A stretch of DNA of 64,000 nucleotides, from contig VXAY01002200.1 in NCBI GenBank assembly GCA_013399855.1, positions 566,561 to 630,560 on the forward strand, in the 5' to 3' direction. The stretch is from Oxyruncus cristatus (taxonomy: Eukaryota; Chordata; Aves; Passeriformes; Cotingidae). This document shows, piece by piece, positions 1 through 10,890 of this stretch. Under the pieces are notes generated by a model that was not told the DNA's origin, made no database searches, and saw nothing but the letters and a program-made list of their open reading frames with translations. The translations under genes and the position numbers were made by a program. The first letter of the stretch is position 1. Every line of letters starts with the position of its first letter.

Positions 1-487
1 AGTTCTCATGCAGTTTAAAAAACCACACATCAAAGCCCAGAACACCCGGCCCCATCTGAGACTCTTGCAATGGAACAAAATGAGAAAACGACGATGATAA
101 CATATGTATTTTACTGTGGAGCTACAGGCAGGCAAATGAAATAATCTGAGAGAGGCTTTGGCTGGTTGTGATTAAAGATCATTACGTGCCAAGCAATATG
201 AGACAGAATCCAAAGCCCAGTTGCTGAGAATGCTGCTGGGTGAGGGAGCCATGGGCACTGGGGCAGTGGGTGCGGGGCACAGAAGCGCTTGGTGAGAAGA
301 TGGTGTGTGTGCCTCTGCTGGCAGGATTTGGGGCTGCACAGTGAGATCATAGCAGTCCCTCCATGGTAGCAGACCTGTTTCATGCAGGCTGTTTCAATTA
401 CTGGGCATCTGCAAAGCAGTCATTCCTTCCCAAATGACAGTGGTGTCTGCTGCCATGTGTGTCTCCTTGAGGGCTGCAGTGCCAGCC
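1..487. other. Unique-looking non-coding sequence
   Basis: No gene, RNA or repeat family is recognised. The only open frames are short and match nothing I know. Confidence 0.4.
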
Positions 488-511
488 TGTCCTGGCTCTG
501 TCCAGGACAGG
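486..511. repeat. Perfect 10-bp inverted repeat at the LTR 5' end
   Basis: CCTGTCCTGG (486-495) and CCAGGACAGG (502-511) are exact reverse complements around a 6-base spacer. The palindrome straddles the inferred LTR start at 488. It could form a hairpin, but could equally result from drift of the LTR end sequence. Confidence 0.8.
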
Positions 512-910
512 GTTAATTTTTGAAGCAGCCAGGAGGGGGCAAGGCTAGGACCTGAAGGTTGTTCTATACCACCTCACTTTATTTTCTGGGTACATGAGAA
601 GGGCTCCCTTCACCTTGGGTGGTGTGGCAGTGGTTGGGTGTTGTTGGGGGTGAGAACTGACGTGTGAATCCTTCGTTTCTCGTATGTCCTTTTATTAGTA
701 TTGTTGCTGTTACAGTTTGTTTTCTTATCTCATTGCTGTTTCCAGTAAATTGTTCTTGTTGCAACCCGTGATCTTTACCTTTTGGGCCTCCAATTCTCCC
801 CTCCAGTCCCCCACAGGGGAGGGAGAGGGGAGAGTGAGCGAGTGGTGCGTGCTTTGGAGTGGTTTGAGTGGGAACACTAAATTGGAGAATACCATTCCAA
901 AACCACGGCA
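488..910 (+). mobile_element. Solo LTR of an avian endogenous retrovirus, probably ERVL type
   Basis: A 423-bp block starts TGTCCTGG and ends ACCACGGCA, so it has the TG...CA ends of a retroviral LTR. It also has the general layout of a common avian LTR group: a GGTTAATTTT block near the 5' end, a T-rich polyadenylation zone around 690-775, and a GAGTGAGCGAG stretch near 831. It is flanked by CAGCC (483-487) and CAGTC (911-915), a near-perfect 5-bp target-site duplication with one mismatch. A 5-bp duplication fits ERVL-type elements. No gag, pol or env sequence lies beside it, so it is a solo LTR left by recombination between two LTRs. The family name is from recognition and not searched; an ERVK-type LTR (usually 6-bp duplications) is the main alternative. 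Confidence 0.8.
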
Positions 911-1089
911 CAGTCCCAAGATGGTGTGATTCTTGCTGCATTCTGAGTGGTTTGTTAAGTCATCACAGGGCACAAAATATCTGTAGCAAACTCATGTGGT
1001 GTTTGCAAAGGGCAGAGTGCTGTGAACATGGACTTGGCTATCTTGGTTATCACCTGCTAGTGATCTAAGAGCCCAGTGAAAGACTACTG

Positions 1090-1195
1090 ATGGGTAGGAA
1101 CAGATGGAACAGTCAGAGAGAGGGTTAAATTTTTCCTTAGGGTAAGGGATTGGACTAGTTAACTGTCAGATATTCCTTCTATCCCTACATGCTAC
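1090..1195 (+). mobile_element. Decayed CR1 3' end
   Basis: The stretch around 1148-1195 (GGGATTGGACTAG followed by a pyrimidine-rich TTCCTTCTATCCCTAC) follows the terminal motif of CR1 elements in sense orientation. The octamer tail is gone. It is a short, old and strongly diverged fragment, so the exact ends are uncertain. Confidence 0.5.
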
Positions 1196-2307
1196 AAAGT
1201 TTGGATGGCAATTGTGATGCCCTCGAAGGTCGGATTTATTCAGAATTTGGAATTTGTTTGCCACCATTACTCAGACCAGCAGTTATCTGGCACATTGGAG
1301 TCTGGGCTGAGGCTCAGACAGCACTTCCCCTCACTCAGATGACATGCACTCCTCAGTTTGGTAAGCACCACAAAAGTGGAAACAAAATAAAAATGGAAAT
1401 GAACATCCTAGATATTTTCTAGCGTGGGAAAGCAAAACCATTAGAAGTGGGAAGCTTTCAGTGCTTTGTATTCAAATTTCACCTTTTATCCTAAGAGATC
1501 AAGTACTTCACACATAACTACAATCAGTAACTTGCTCAATGCAGCCATTTCTGGGGTGGAGCACAAGAGAGGAAGATTAAATATATCTAAAGACACAGGG
1601 ACAAAAATGCTCACAGAAAATGTGAGCATCTATAAAAGTCCATGAAAGCAATGGTATATAGAAAACCTACAGAAGGTAAAGACTGTGCAGATCACCCACC
1701 TTAATCTATAGAAGTGAAGAACAGAAGTGAGTTTAATCCAGTGGGAGCTGCTGTAGATATTTCCCCTGCTAGGAAGGCTTCCAAACCCTCTTCCAAGAGA
1801 TGCAGTAGATTTATACTGCATGTGAAAGGTCTGTCTGGCCAGAAGGAATTGCACGCTTGACTTCTGAAAAGAAACACTAAGGAAATAGAGTTTTCATGAA
1901 GAAAGCATCTGTTAGCTTTCATTCTTCCCTTTCATGGGAAAAAATGTGTTATGAAAAAATGAGGTTTTCCTCATATGGTCAATGAGGAGCTGCAGGCCTT
2001 TAGCCCACTCCTTCTTTCTAATATACAAGGGGATTCTACAGTCATGCTGCTGTTAAATCAGTTGGTGCTTAATTCAGGAGAAACCTGCATGTGGGGGTCT
2101 GTCCAAGAAATTGTGTAGTGGCTTTGTCTACCTGTTGCAAAGCAGGATTTCCAGCTTTTCAGCAACCTGGATGCCAAAATTAAGGGTGCTCGGTTTTCTT
2201 GTGTGTGTGTGTTTTGGTTTTCTTTTTTTTTTTTTTGACTATGTGTGTCTTCCATTTACCCCCACATACAACTTTTTGGAGAGCAAGCCCTTCCTACATC
2301 CCTTCAG
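1196..2307. other. Unique-looking sequence with a hairpin and a T run
   Basis: No gene or repeat family is recognised. It contains a perfect 9-bp inverted repeat at 1607-1629 (ATGCTCACA, loop GAAAA, TGTGAGCAT). A T-rich run lies at about 2220-2236. Confidence 0.4.
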
Positions 2308-2367
2308 GAGCTGGACTCAGTGATCCTTGTGGGTTCCTTCCAATTCAGGATATTCTGTGATTCTCTA
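2308..2367 (+). mobile_element. CR1 3' end, about 60 bp
   Basis: GAGCTGGACTCAGTGATCC, GTGGGTTCCTTCCAA and a final ATTCTGTGATTCTCTA follow the order of a CR1 3' end read in sense. It is heavily 5'-truncated and carries no coding sequence. Confidence 0.75.
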
Positions 2368-2784
2368 TCTTACCAAAATTTTTTGTATCATTTAAGTCTA
2401 TTAAACTTTGATGCATTTTATTCCTAAAAGAAAGTAATAAAAGCAATAATAGATGGCAGCAGAACTGTAAGCCTTAAGTACAGCCTTGTGGGGCACACCA
2501 TGGGAATGTATGGAAGGTATGGAAATATGTCATTTGTCCTGGAGATACAAGGGAGGAGAAGGGAGGCACTGGGTACCAAGCACTGGTGTTTGCAAAGGAG
2601 CAGAGCCGAGACCCATTGAACATTTCTTGCAAAGGAAGAAAACCAGAAACAATTATAATGGGGTTTGAATCTGATATTGATCAACTCACTGGGACAGGTA
2701 GTGGCTACTTTTTTTTTTTCTTTGGAGCAACGGGAAGATACATCAGTAGGATAGCTCTTTCAGTAGAAAGATGTGATAATTATT

Positions 2785-3250
2785 TTGATACCTCTACCAA
2801 GAGCAACACAGCTAGATATAGATGAGCTGTTATGTTCCTGGGTGCTGTGAAGATGATGCTGTTTCAGAAAGTGATAAGAAATGGGCAGGGGAGCAGCTAC
2901 TTTAAACTTACTTCTGACTAGCAGAGAAGAACAGCCTGACAATCTAAAGGTCGGGTGGTAATTTGGATGAAAGCAAGCACGAAATGATAAAGTTCGTTAT
3001 TCCAAGGGAAAAAGCTAGACCAGCTGAATAAGGATAATGACTCCAAAAAAGTAGACTTCAGCAAACTTGGGGAACTGGTAAGTAAGGTCTCTGAGGAAAA
3101 TAATCTCAGGGATAAAGGAATGCAGGAAAGCTGGCAGTAACTAAGCCTATTTTAAAGGCAAATTCTTCTGATGCAGAAGACAGATTGGAAATAGTGAGAG
3201 ACCTGTATAATTGCCTCTGGAGCTCTTCAAAGACCTGAAAATGAAAAAGG
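2785..3250 (+). mobile_element. Old CR1 ORF2 fragment: end of endonuclease and following linker
   Basis: Translated in shifting frames, this stretch follows the CR1 ORF2 endonuclease C-terminus and the linker before the RT. Recognisable pieces are SNTARYR near 2805, FLGAVK at 2835, LLLTSREE near 2912, HEMIKF near 2979 and KKVDFSKLGELV followed by KGMQESWQ at about 3045-3140. Several frameshifts and stop codons separate the blocks, so the copy is old and dead. Both the upstream endonuclease and the downstream RT are missing. The right boundary is vague; similarity fades between 3150 and 3250. Confidence 0.7.
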
Positions 3251-6200
3251 CTTGGCAAATGGAGAATGCAGAGACCCCAACAGAGTTTCAACTGGATTCC
3301 TTTCCGTCCCACAAGGTGAAGCTAAAAAACGTAGCAGTCCATAAGACCCACTTGGAAGAACCCCATCTCAGTGTGCAGCAGAAGGGGCTGCCATGGGATG
3401 TTTGTTGCATGTTTTATGAGGGAGTGCGCTGCATAAACAATAGCTGGGTGAGCTCACACCTGAGTGTGGCACAAGGTGAAAGGAGGCATGAACAACCTGA
3501 AGGTGAAGTGGTGATGCAGCATCCAGAGACTGTAGTGACAACCTTGTAAGTTTGGCAGAGCATTGTGGCTTTTGACTATCTGGCTCAATAATGCACTTTG
3601 CTTTCCCCTCTGTCTTTTGTGCCCCAGCTTTTGCTCTTCCACTGGCCAATATGCTAAAAGAAGGTCTTAAGGTGAATTTGAGATAGGAGGGTGATTTCCC
3701 ATGTTTGTTGCATTGGGAGAGCCAGGTCAGTAGAAGACACTGATTTACAGCCCCTGTCTATAAGAAACCTCAGTGTTTTGGAGGAAGGACTGGCTGTGCA
3801 GAGCTGCGCACTGGGACAATACAAGGACATTTATCTCTGCAGACCATCCTTGTGGTGACACAGAAATTGCAACAGTTCTGCAGCTGCCTCTTCCAAGGAA
3901 GAAACACAGGGTCACTGCTGATGTGGGAGGAAGGTCACTGAAGGTTTTCCATGGGAGAAGCCCTTATATCTGTTCAGACACTGGACATGGCCCATGTGGA
4001 TTGAATAGTTGAGGCTGTAGCTGCTGGGCAGCAAGGTGAGTTTTCTTGTTGGGAAGTTACTGCAACACAGGACAGGGGCTCCAAGATATCATGCTGAGTG
4101 ACAGGACTCTGTGGATAGACTGCAGGATGTCAAGGTGTGGATGGGGAGCACAGACTTTTCTCAAAGTGGATGAGGGACTCTCTTTGCCACTTGAGGTAGG
4201 GACCCAGAGCAGTTGTACCTGCTGTCTGTTTTCTGTCTGGCCCCCTCCCCTCAACTTCCCCGGGGCATGAAGAAATAGAGGAACCCCGTCAGTCCAGGAG
4301 AAGGCAATTTATTAGCTCTTTTTCACCATTCAAGCTATTTTTTACCATTCCAGAACCTCCCACCCCAGCAGCATGGTGGGAGATGCCACTGTGGCACCTC
4401 CACTGCATGGCACTGGGTGTGTCTGTCTGTGCTTAGTTAAAGCCATTATTAGTACTGTTATGCTCAAAGCTGTCCCTCAAACTGAAGGGTGATTGCAACT
4501 CCCCTAGGAACAGCTGGAGCACTCCTAGTTGGGATGATGACCCAACAACTTTCAGAGGTCTGTGGGTTATCCTGCATTGAGCCCTCCTGGTGCAGACAGG
4601 GACCTGGCAGCATTTATGAGGTTTCAGTAATGGAGAAGAGGTTGCAAGGATTGAAGGAGCTCAAACTCACCTTTTCACTACTGTCAGACTTGTGTTTAAG
4701 GCTGGTGGTTTACATTCCAGGATCCACTGCCTAATTGCTAATGAATTTGCCTGATGGAGCAGGGATGGGGAAGGGAAGACAACTCACAGCTGTATGAATG
4801 TACATGGGGAATCAGGAATGTCGGATGAGGTGCCAGAATGAAAAGGAGATGAAGGGAAGGATGAGTAAGAAAGGCCAAGTCAACACCGGCTGTCACAAGG
4901 AAGTGAGGAGGGTGACACTGAGAACCGGGGCAAGCCAGGGTTTAAAGGCAGACAGCCTATCCTTCCACACCTTAAATCCCCATGTCTGGCAGAGCAGAAC
5001 CCTTTTTCCAGGCCACAGCCCTAAGGAATCTGTTGAGAAGTCCTTAGGTCTTTCTGAATAAGGATTTACACCAGGAAATTTTCTGACTTATGCCATAGGG
5101 GCATAAGGAAAGTCATCCTATTAGTACAATTTTCCTTCTCGATATCTTAGGAGTAAAATTACCTTTGTTTCTGGTGCTTTCCCAGTGGCATAGGACATTT
5201 GGACATTGAATAAACAAGTGTTGGATGATAATGAGCTGTTTACTTATTACCTTCATCCCTTGATTCATGACTGATTTACTCCTGGCCTTCAGGAGAGCTC
5301 TCTATTGATTAGGGGGTATGTACTCTGCAAGCTTTACACCACAGGTCACTCATTTTAAGGACACCAGACCCCAGTGTTCTTTTAAGCTGAGACTAATATG
5401 TTTGGCTTCAGGGTGTTAAAAGATACAGTGTTAGCACCATGTTTTCTGTACACCAACCACAGTTATTTTCCTCTTGATTTTCTTTTCTTGGCAAGTAAAC
5501 AAAGGGCCCAAAAGTGCATACTGCACATGACCTTTGGAAACTTTAAACGGCTATGGTCAGACATTGTAGGAATAGCCATTTCCTAAACACGTGACCCTCT
5601 GAGGATCAAGTTTCCAGCAACAGTTGTAGAGGTGCAAGCTTTGAAAGTAGATGCAGAAGACCCTGACCTCAACAGGCAAAGACATAAAGTCCCTCTAAGC
5701 CGGTAAAAAGCCACCCAGGTGTGCAAGAACAGTTGGGTGTCAGAAATTCCTGTGCCCCATCTACCATCCTGCCATTCCCCAGGACAGGTGGAGGCAGTGA
5801 GCAGAGGTGCCAGAGCAGCCCCAAGCCCCATCAGGGGTTGAGAGTTTGAGAGGGCAGGCAGCAACAGGTAGAAACACTGCTGCTCCCACCACCTCAGGCA
5901 AGACTTTTGGTCCTCAGGTAATAATTTTGAACAAAATCTGAACTAAATCACTTTGAAATCTTATAAAATTCATGGGAAGGTTCAGGGCAGAAGCTCTGAT
6001 AAACTTCACAGCACCTAGTTATACTGCAAAATGCATTGTTTGACTTAATTGTAGCAAAACCGATTTTGTTTTTTTGTTTTGGTTTTTTTTTTTTTTTTAA
6101 ATAAAACATAAGCCCAGACCAAACACTAATGTGTGCCACTGTTTTCTATGCCTAGTGGTATGCTTGATGTATCCCATTTGTTTTCACTCGATCAACTAGT

Positions 6201-7514
6201 ATTAATCGCAAGAGAATTCAAATGCACAAAGACTTTTGTTATTGAATTTCAATTGAAATCTTTTAGGCAGACATAATAAGAACTTGTCAGTGTGTGTTAA
6301 ACAGTTTTGCTTGTTACAGTTTCAAATGGAATAAAGGACTGATGCAGATCCCTCAAGCTGACAAAATTTATGACTTCCACATCAAGAAAAGACAAGGATT
6401 TTGCAGTGCCTTGATGAAAGCAAAACTCCTCCTTGAGCCAAGGGCCATCTAAACAGAGGAACCTGAAGGATGGTGATGGCAGCATGTTGGCAGAGAATGC
6501 ACAGATGAAGCATTTGCTAGAAGCAAAAAACCGAGCAAATGATAATTTCCTTCACACTCTGAATATTGAATGCCTGAAGCCTGAAATGCTATGTATTTTC
6601 TTTGTGTTCTGAAGTTTGGGGTCAGGAAATATCCACTTGTCCTCTCCTTGAGTAATGCAAAAGACTGTGATTCAAGACCTTATCTTTTTCTTAGACCATT
6701 AGTACCTACAGCACAAAATTACCTGCTTTAGTGCACAGATATGAAAGATCCTTAGAGTTAAAAGAAGCAAAGGGTCTCACATATTTTGCTACATGTACTT
6801 TGTGCTTTGCGTTCCTGTTGGTGTGATAGATCATTATGACATGTAGGACTTACCAGAGCATCTCCAAGAGTTTTGCCTAGAACAGAGTGAGAGCAGAATC
6901 TTTTAGACTAAAATTAAAGGGCACCCGGGTCATCAAATTCAAACTTCTGCAGACAGAGACAATGCTCAATTGTTTGTGTTTAATTCAAAAGTTAGGAGCT
7001 GTTCAAGTTCAGAACACTTTTGGGCTCTATGGTAAACTACAAAAAGTGAGTAGAAAAGGCCAAAGACTGAAAAGACCCTCTTTTATTGTATTTCTCTGAC
7101 CCTGTGCAAGCCTCTGAATAAACAACTCATGTGTTACAATTTTATTGCTACACTTGGGCTGTTCAAGATTCTGAGGATGCTTCACTGTATAGGTGGAAGT
7201 CACAGTGAAAACGAAAACACTTTCTTGTAGAGTATAAAGAGTAGTGACAAATGAGATGCTTCACACTTTGAAAAGCCTTGTTATGAGTACTTAAACTAAG
7301 GCATAAAATACTGCACTTTTATCCTGACTGTTTAAGGCATCCTGGAAAGTTTAAGGTAGATTTGACTTTCAAACAGACATGGGCAGAATGACACATTGTA
7401 TAGGACACAAACACAGAAAAATAAAAAAACCCTTAACACTTCTTTTTAGATCAACTTCTATTTTGGCTGACCATTTACAATGCTGGAAGACTCTGAATGA
7501 CCTAAGTCCATGCC
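3251..7514. other. Unique-looking non-coding sequence
   Basis: No gene or repeat family is recognised in these 4.3 kb. A T-rich tract lies at 6066-6098. Open frames stay short, apart from chance frames such as the one starting at 3211 (112 codons), which matches nothing known to me. A CR1-like phrase at 6905-6960 is too weak to call. Confidence 0.4.
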
Positions 7515-8136
7515 AATGGTGGCCAAGAAGGCCAATGGCATCCTGGCCTGGATCAGGACCAGTGTGGCCAGCAGGAGCAGGGAAGTGATTCTGCCCTTGT
7601 ACTCGGTGCTGGTGAGGCCACACCTGGAGTGCTGTGTCCAGTTCTGGGCCCCTCAGTTCAGGAGGGATATTGAGCTGCTGGAGCAGGTCCAGAGGAGACC
7701 AACTAGGCTGGTGAAGGGACTTGAACACAAGTCCTATGAGGAGAGGCTGAGGGAGCTGGGGTTGTTCAGCCTGGAGAAGAGAAGGCTTGGGGAAGACCTC
7801 ATTGCTCTCTACAAGTCCCTGAGAGGAGGTTGTAGCCAGGTGGGGGTTGGTCTCTTCTCCCAGGCAACCAGCAGTAGGACAAGAGGGCATGGTCTTAAAC
7901 TCTGCCAAGGGAGGTTTAGGTTGGATATTAGGAAGAAATTCTTTACAGAGAGAGTAATCAGACATTGGAATGGGCTGCCCAGGGAGGTGGTGGATTCTCT
8001 GTCCCTGGAGGTTTTTAAGATGAGACTGGATGTGGCACTTAGTGCCATGGTCTGGTAACCACGGTGGTGTTGGATCAAAGGTTGGACTTGATGATCTCCG
8101 AGGTCCTTTCCAACCCGACTGATTCTGTGATTCTGT
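7515..8136 (+). mobile_element. CR1 LINE, 5'-truncated, fairly young
   Basis: This is the best preserved CR1 piece with coding sequence. It starts abruptly inside ORF2 near GTGGCCAAGAAGG, runs through the C-terminal ORF2 region and the short 3' untranslated end, and finishes with GATTCTGTGATTCTGT, the CR1 octamer tail. Abrupt 5' truncation is normal for CR1. Its 3' end, including the phrase CATGGTCTGGTAACCACGG, is shared with the antisense copies at 31873 and 45581, so these three belong to one subfamily. The whole coding part is one uninterrupted frame, which points to relatively recent insertion. Confidence 0.93.
7516..8058 (+). pseudogene. CR1 ORF2 C-terminal fragment (after the RT domain)
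   Basis: The frame 7510-8058 is open to its natural stop TAA at 8056-8058. It encodes the C-terminal part of the CR1 reverse transcriptase polyprotein. Landmarks are [10 protein letters not shown] near residue 8, [14 protein letters not shown] near residue 36, [19 protein letters not shown] near residue 75 and [18 protein letters not shown] near residue 145. The endonuclease and the catalytic RT motifs are absent because the insertion is 5'-truncated, so it cannot act. The first codons come from flanking sequence. The 198-codon frame on the other strand at 7369-7965 is a shadow of this. Confidence 0.9.
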
Positions 8137-10099
8137 AATGCTAGTGAAGAGTCACTTGTGTAGGAGAAGTTTCAGAACATCTAACCGTGAGCCAAGGGGT
8201 CCTCCATCTGACTCAGGTGTTTCGGTGCTGTGATGGCTCAGCAAATAGTAGCAAAATGTTTGTTTGGTCCTTGCAATAACCTACATTTCTCACTTCACTG
8301 GCTTTCCCCTCGTTGATAGGGCTCTGCACCCTGCCAGGAATGATGCCAAGCAGTATGATAGAGAGGAGGGGAAAGACAGTCAGACAGTCATCTCCTTTCT
8401 AGAGAACTCTGGCAGTGACATATGTTGGCACTAGATGCAGTGAATGCATTCAGGACTTCTGCTACTGAGCTGGTCAGCTATAACAAGAAGACAATTTCCT
8501 GCCAGACAAGAGAGTTTTGCTGAATTTAGGCATCTTAGCCTGTTATGCAACATCTCCAACTAAATTACTATAATCTCAGTAATGTAATAGCCACTTTTTG
8601 GCCTTGTAAGCCAGTGGTTCCAGCACTTACCAACTAACACAGCTAAGCACACCAGACCTCTCTTCTTTAAGCAATAATTTGTCATTTAACCTCAGGCTGG
8701 CTTTTCAGAGCTCTTCAAGGTCATACTTTGTTCATACCCCTGAGATTCTCCTTTGCTCTGGCAGCCATGAAACACTTGATGGTGGAAAAACATTCCCCAT
8801 GTTGCAATAATGCTGCTCATCTTAATGTCTCACATAGCCCTCTGTTTTTCTTTTACTAGTGTGCCAGTCCTGGACTGTAGACTCTCTGGAGCACTGACCA
8901 TTATTTTATAAAAGTTCTGACTTTCACAGTGGTAGAAGACCTGGTCTGAAAGTCCCGATGGCATCAGCCACTTGGATACAACAATATTCAAACTAAGATA
9001 AAATTCCATTTTTTTTTTTAAGTGAATATAGGTTCTAGACTTCTGCTTGGAATGATTCAACTGTTTGGTCACAAAGATCAGCTGCACTTTGTTGTTGAAA
9101 ACAACTTAGAAAACTGTTTTTTTTTAAGATGCAGTATACAGTGGAGCAAAATCATTCTCCCCTTCAACTTGCATTTCGTCACCTGAAATTTACATTAATT
9201 CTAGTTATTATTCTGAGTTTGGTAAAATATCTGAGCCTGAGACTCAGTCTAGTCTAGCTAACAAGATGAGAGCTAAACATCTCCGACACCAAGAGAAAGA
9301 GATCCTGAGTATCCCATAGTGGTGGACACGCAACCTTCTAACTCTGGTCTCCCCCAAGTCAGTGGACATTATGCTTGTGATCGCTGGAGACAAACCAGCA
9401 AAGATCATATTTAGAATTTGTTTGAATTTATATTGTTCTCTGTTCACCAGAAAATGAAAGAAATATCACTTAGATTTGCCCCTCTCAGACAAGGAAAATT
9501 CTACACCGATCCTGCTTGAGTCTGTGGGAATGTGAGTCAGGAGCAACTCTGCTGAAGGTTGTGAAGTTCCACCAATTTTAAATCGTGTTACTGAAAAGAA
9601 ATCTTGAACCAGAGATTGGAGAGTTTTGCTCATGACAACCAAAGATTTGTCTAGACTGAGGATTTGTCCTGATTACTGCCACTGGATGCCAGCCATTGGT
9701 GTTGCTGCACCAGTGTGGCCCCTTGCATTGGCAGGTCATGGTGCTAATGGTGGTGGCAGAGTTTTGTCACTTTAGGCAGGGATAATATTCTCTGCTGGAT
9801 ATGTTGGCTTTCTCCATTTGTACTGAGTGAGGTCTGTTAGTGTTTAGTTGTCTGTGACTTGAACCTGGCAAATATATTGGGCCTGTGGATTCAAAGACAG
9901 GAAAAATGTTAAATTCTTTCAAACTTTTCCAGAAATTCTCAAAGCCTGTCTAAATTAGCTCTGCTGACACTTATGTGTCAAATGGAGAACACATGAAGGT
10001 GTTGATGAAGACAGAAAGTGAATATGCATAAGAAAAGGTTAGTTCTAATATTTAAGAGCACTGTAGAACAAGAAATTTAGAAGTGCTAAGTTTATCAGC
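8137..10099. other. Unique-looking non-coding sequence
   Basis: No gene or repeat family is recognised. Short A/T runs occur near 9010 and 9117. Confidence 0.4.
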
Positions 10100-10395
10100 C
10101 CATCTAGCCCCTGCCCCAATAATGTATTAAGTCATCTTGCTATACAGTTTGCATTGCTTTGTCTAGTCTAGTTCTTAATGACTCAACTTATGGAGTCTGC
10201 ACCACTTCCCCAGAGAGAAAGTTTTACAGAGTTTGAACTTTTATGATATTTTTCCTGATATCTAGCCTGCCATTTCATTTCGTCCCATTATTCTTAGCCT
10301 CCTCCTTCCTCTAAAGAATACCTAAATAGTCCTCTTTTTCAGTGTTTACACGTTAGCTGTCCCCCATCCATATATTCTCATATTTAGACCATTGA
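10100..10395 (-). mobile_element. Ancient CR1 3' fragment, antisense
   Basis: The order of phrases fits an old amniote-wide CR1 3' region read on the minus strand: CCCATCTAGCCCC, a TTTGTCTAGTCTAGTTCTTA block, GCACCACTTCCCCAGAGAGAAAG, then TTTTTCCTGATATCTAGCC and CGTCCCATTATTCTTAG. This CR1 type is also familiar from turtles and crocodilians. Divergence is high and the ends are vague. Confidence 0.7.
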
Positions 10396-10469
10396 CACTT
10401 TACAGTGAAATGTTCTGGACTGCATAAAGAAGGAGTAAAACAAGCAGGGTCACTTTTTTGTTCCACTTG

Positions 10470-10890
10470 GCACTGGTGAAAGCCTCAGCTGGCACAGTGA
10501 ATTCAGTTTTGGACACTGCTCTTTAAGAAAAGACACTGACAAATTGAAGAAAGCTCAAAGGGCAATAAGAAAAATTATAAAAGATTTATAAAATCAGACA
10601 TGAGAAGCAGCTGAGACAGGCATGTTCAGTCTGCAAAGAAGACTAAAGGAAGGCATAATAGCTGTCTACAAATACATGAAATTATGTGATAACGGGAACA
10701 GGGACCAGTTATTCTCATTAGTCAGAGAGGAAAGAAGCACAGAAACTGATTTAAGCTGCAGAAAGGAAAATTCCTGCTACATATGTGGGAGATGTGTTTC
10801 AGCTACTCAATTAGGCAATGGAACAGGCTGCTGTGAAAGGTTACGGAGTTAAAATGGCTACAGAGATTCCAGGCTAGACTCAGCTGCTGG
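10470..10890 (+). mobile_element. Ancient CR1 ORF2 C-terminal fragment, sense
   Basis: Plus-strand translation follows the CR1 ORF2 C-terminus. QFWTLLFKK-like text lies near 10505, a KKAQRAIRKII-like block near 10550, then MFSLQRRLKEGIIAVYKYMK from 10622, which matches the conserved LFSLEKRRL region seen at 7515-8058. Stops and frameshifts are frequent. It lies about 75 bp from an antisense ancient CR1 (10100-10395), so the two point away from a shared centre. Confidence 0.7.

Noticed and set aside
579..941. 120-codon minus-strand frame over the LTR
   Set aside because: It is antisense to a solo LTR and has no known domain.
3211..3549. 112-codon plus-strand frame after the CR1 fragment
   Set aside because: No domain is recognised and no splice context is evident. 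Length is within chance expectation.
6905..6960. GGGTCATCAAATTCAAAC phrase resembling an antisense CR1 3' end
   Set aside because: Only one short phrase matches; no tail and no second landmark.
7369..7965. 198-codon open frame on the minus strand, the longest gap-free frame in the window
   Set aside because: It lies antisense to the open CR1 ORF2 C-terminus and reads as its shadow. The same antisense frame recurs over the other CR1 copies.
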